Source: Megalonaias nervosa
Taxonomy: Eukaryota > Mollusca > Bivalvia > Unionida > Unionidae
NCBI GenBank assembly: GCA_016617855.1
Contig: JAECUM010033842.1
Coordinates: 84,702 to 148,701, forward strand
DNA length: 64,000 bases
Direction of reading: 5' to 3'
Shown: piece by piece, positions 63,402-64,000 of the stretch
Layout: every line of letters starts with the position of its first letter
How positions within the stretch are numbered: the stretch's first letter is position 1
Made by a program: the position numbers and the translations under genes
Notes under the pieces: model-generated
The model's input: only the letters and a program-made list of their open reading frames with translations
What the model was told of the DNA's origin: nothing
Databases searched by the model: none

Positions 63402-64000
63402 CTGAAAAGAAACCCAAGTACAAATCATAAACATGTATTACACTCTACAACAACCAAGACAAATAATACTGAAAAGTAAGCAGAATGATATACAATTACT
63501 GCTGTGAATAGGCAACAGCTGAAATATCTGTCATCTGAAATCAGAAATCCTCAACAATACACAAATGCTGTGCATGCAAAATACTGAATGTTTTTTTTTA
63601 AAAAATCAGAAGCCCATAATTATTATCAGTACTGGATAACATTTTACGTCTGTAACTTACTGATGCACCCTACATTCAACATTTCAAAGTGAAAACAAAT
63701 ATATACATTTGTCCGATAGCACTGCCCTTAAGTCCTGTAAGTACACTGATAGTTTTAAAAAAAGAAGATGGACAGAGACTTCAATAAAAGTTTTGGACAT
63801 TTTAATTCTGAGTCTGATAAATATCAAGGGTACAATATATATTGTGCAGAATAGAAATGATTTTAAACATAAATAGGACAAATCAGTCTCTTAATTCCAC
63901 ACTCTGTGTCCTATATTGTAAAAGTTACTTATGCAGATATTTGCTGCATAATATAGCTAAAGTAATGACAGATGATTCATTATATATATATATATATATA
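63402..64000. other. Upstream intron, partial; ends in (TA)n
   Basis: No exon could be supported here. The window ends in a TATATA run from about 63979. Confidence 0.5.

Noticed and set aside
63684..63881. Possible extra USP34 exon: CTTACAG followed by a DLRAVL-like frame
   Set aside because: No GT donor follows before the stop, and its resemblance to the exon 30 start (DLRAML) is short enough to be chance.

Overview
This window is AT-rich animal DNA with few coding bases. It holds one large gene read on the minus strand, plus the repeats that fill its introns. Thirty-one exons between 63401 and 33 join in frame, with every splice phase agreeing, into 1,275 residues ending at a TGA stop. I recognise them as the C-terminal third of USP34, the giant nuclear deubiquitinase (human protein about 3,550 residues; puffyeye in Drosophila). 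The USP catalytic domain, promoter and N-terminal exons lie beyond position 64000, and the 3' UTR lies below position 33. No second protein-coding gene of the host is supported.

The intron contents suggest a lophotrochozoan, most likely a mollusc. They include tRNA-derived SINEs with a (CA)n tail, diverged tandem units carrying the words TGACCTTGACCTTTGACC or AAGATGGCCACCATGGTGGCCATATTGGA, and short palindromic elements starting TACCATATATACTCRCTTATAAG. I recall these from mollusc genomes. This is inference and no search was run.

Layout in coordinate order, which is C-terminus to N-terminus of the protein. 33-1039: the last two exons (disordered tail, nuclear-localisation-like KRRR, conserved C-terminal helix). 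1040-11582: exons 29 to 26 with family R3 and R1 arrays, a pogo MITE, a 180-bp duplication and a 49-bp minisatellite. 11559-11966: a 43-bp minisatellite made from the exon 26 acceptor junction. 11583-26904: exons 25 to 20 with R2, R1 and R3 arrays. 26905-38004: exons 19 to 16 with R2, a SINE, a 41-bp minisatellite, palindromic MITEs and R1. 38005-40678: a second SINE and a complete-ended Tigger/pogo transposon encoding only a DNA-binding domain, then exon 15. 40679-55973: exons 14 to 5, including a third SINE, a 29-N assembly gap, a GC-AG intron and a possible 33-nt tandem acceptor. 55974-64000: exons 4 to 1 with R2 arrays and a large MITE.

The most unusual observations are: (1) a minisatellite whose unit is 24 nt of exon plus 19 nt of intron, giving about nine decoy 3' splice sites that each lead into an in-frame stop; (2) all copies of three unrelated tandem families lie antisense to the gene, and each unit carries a pyrimidine-tract-AG that would act as a 3' splice site only in the sense orientation; (3) the DBD-only Tigger element with intact ends and a TA target duplication.
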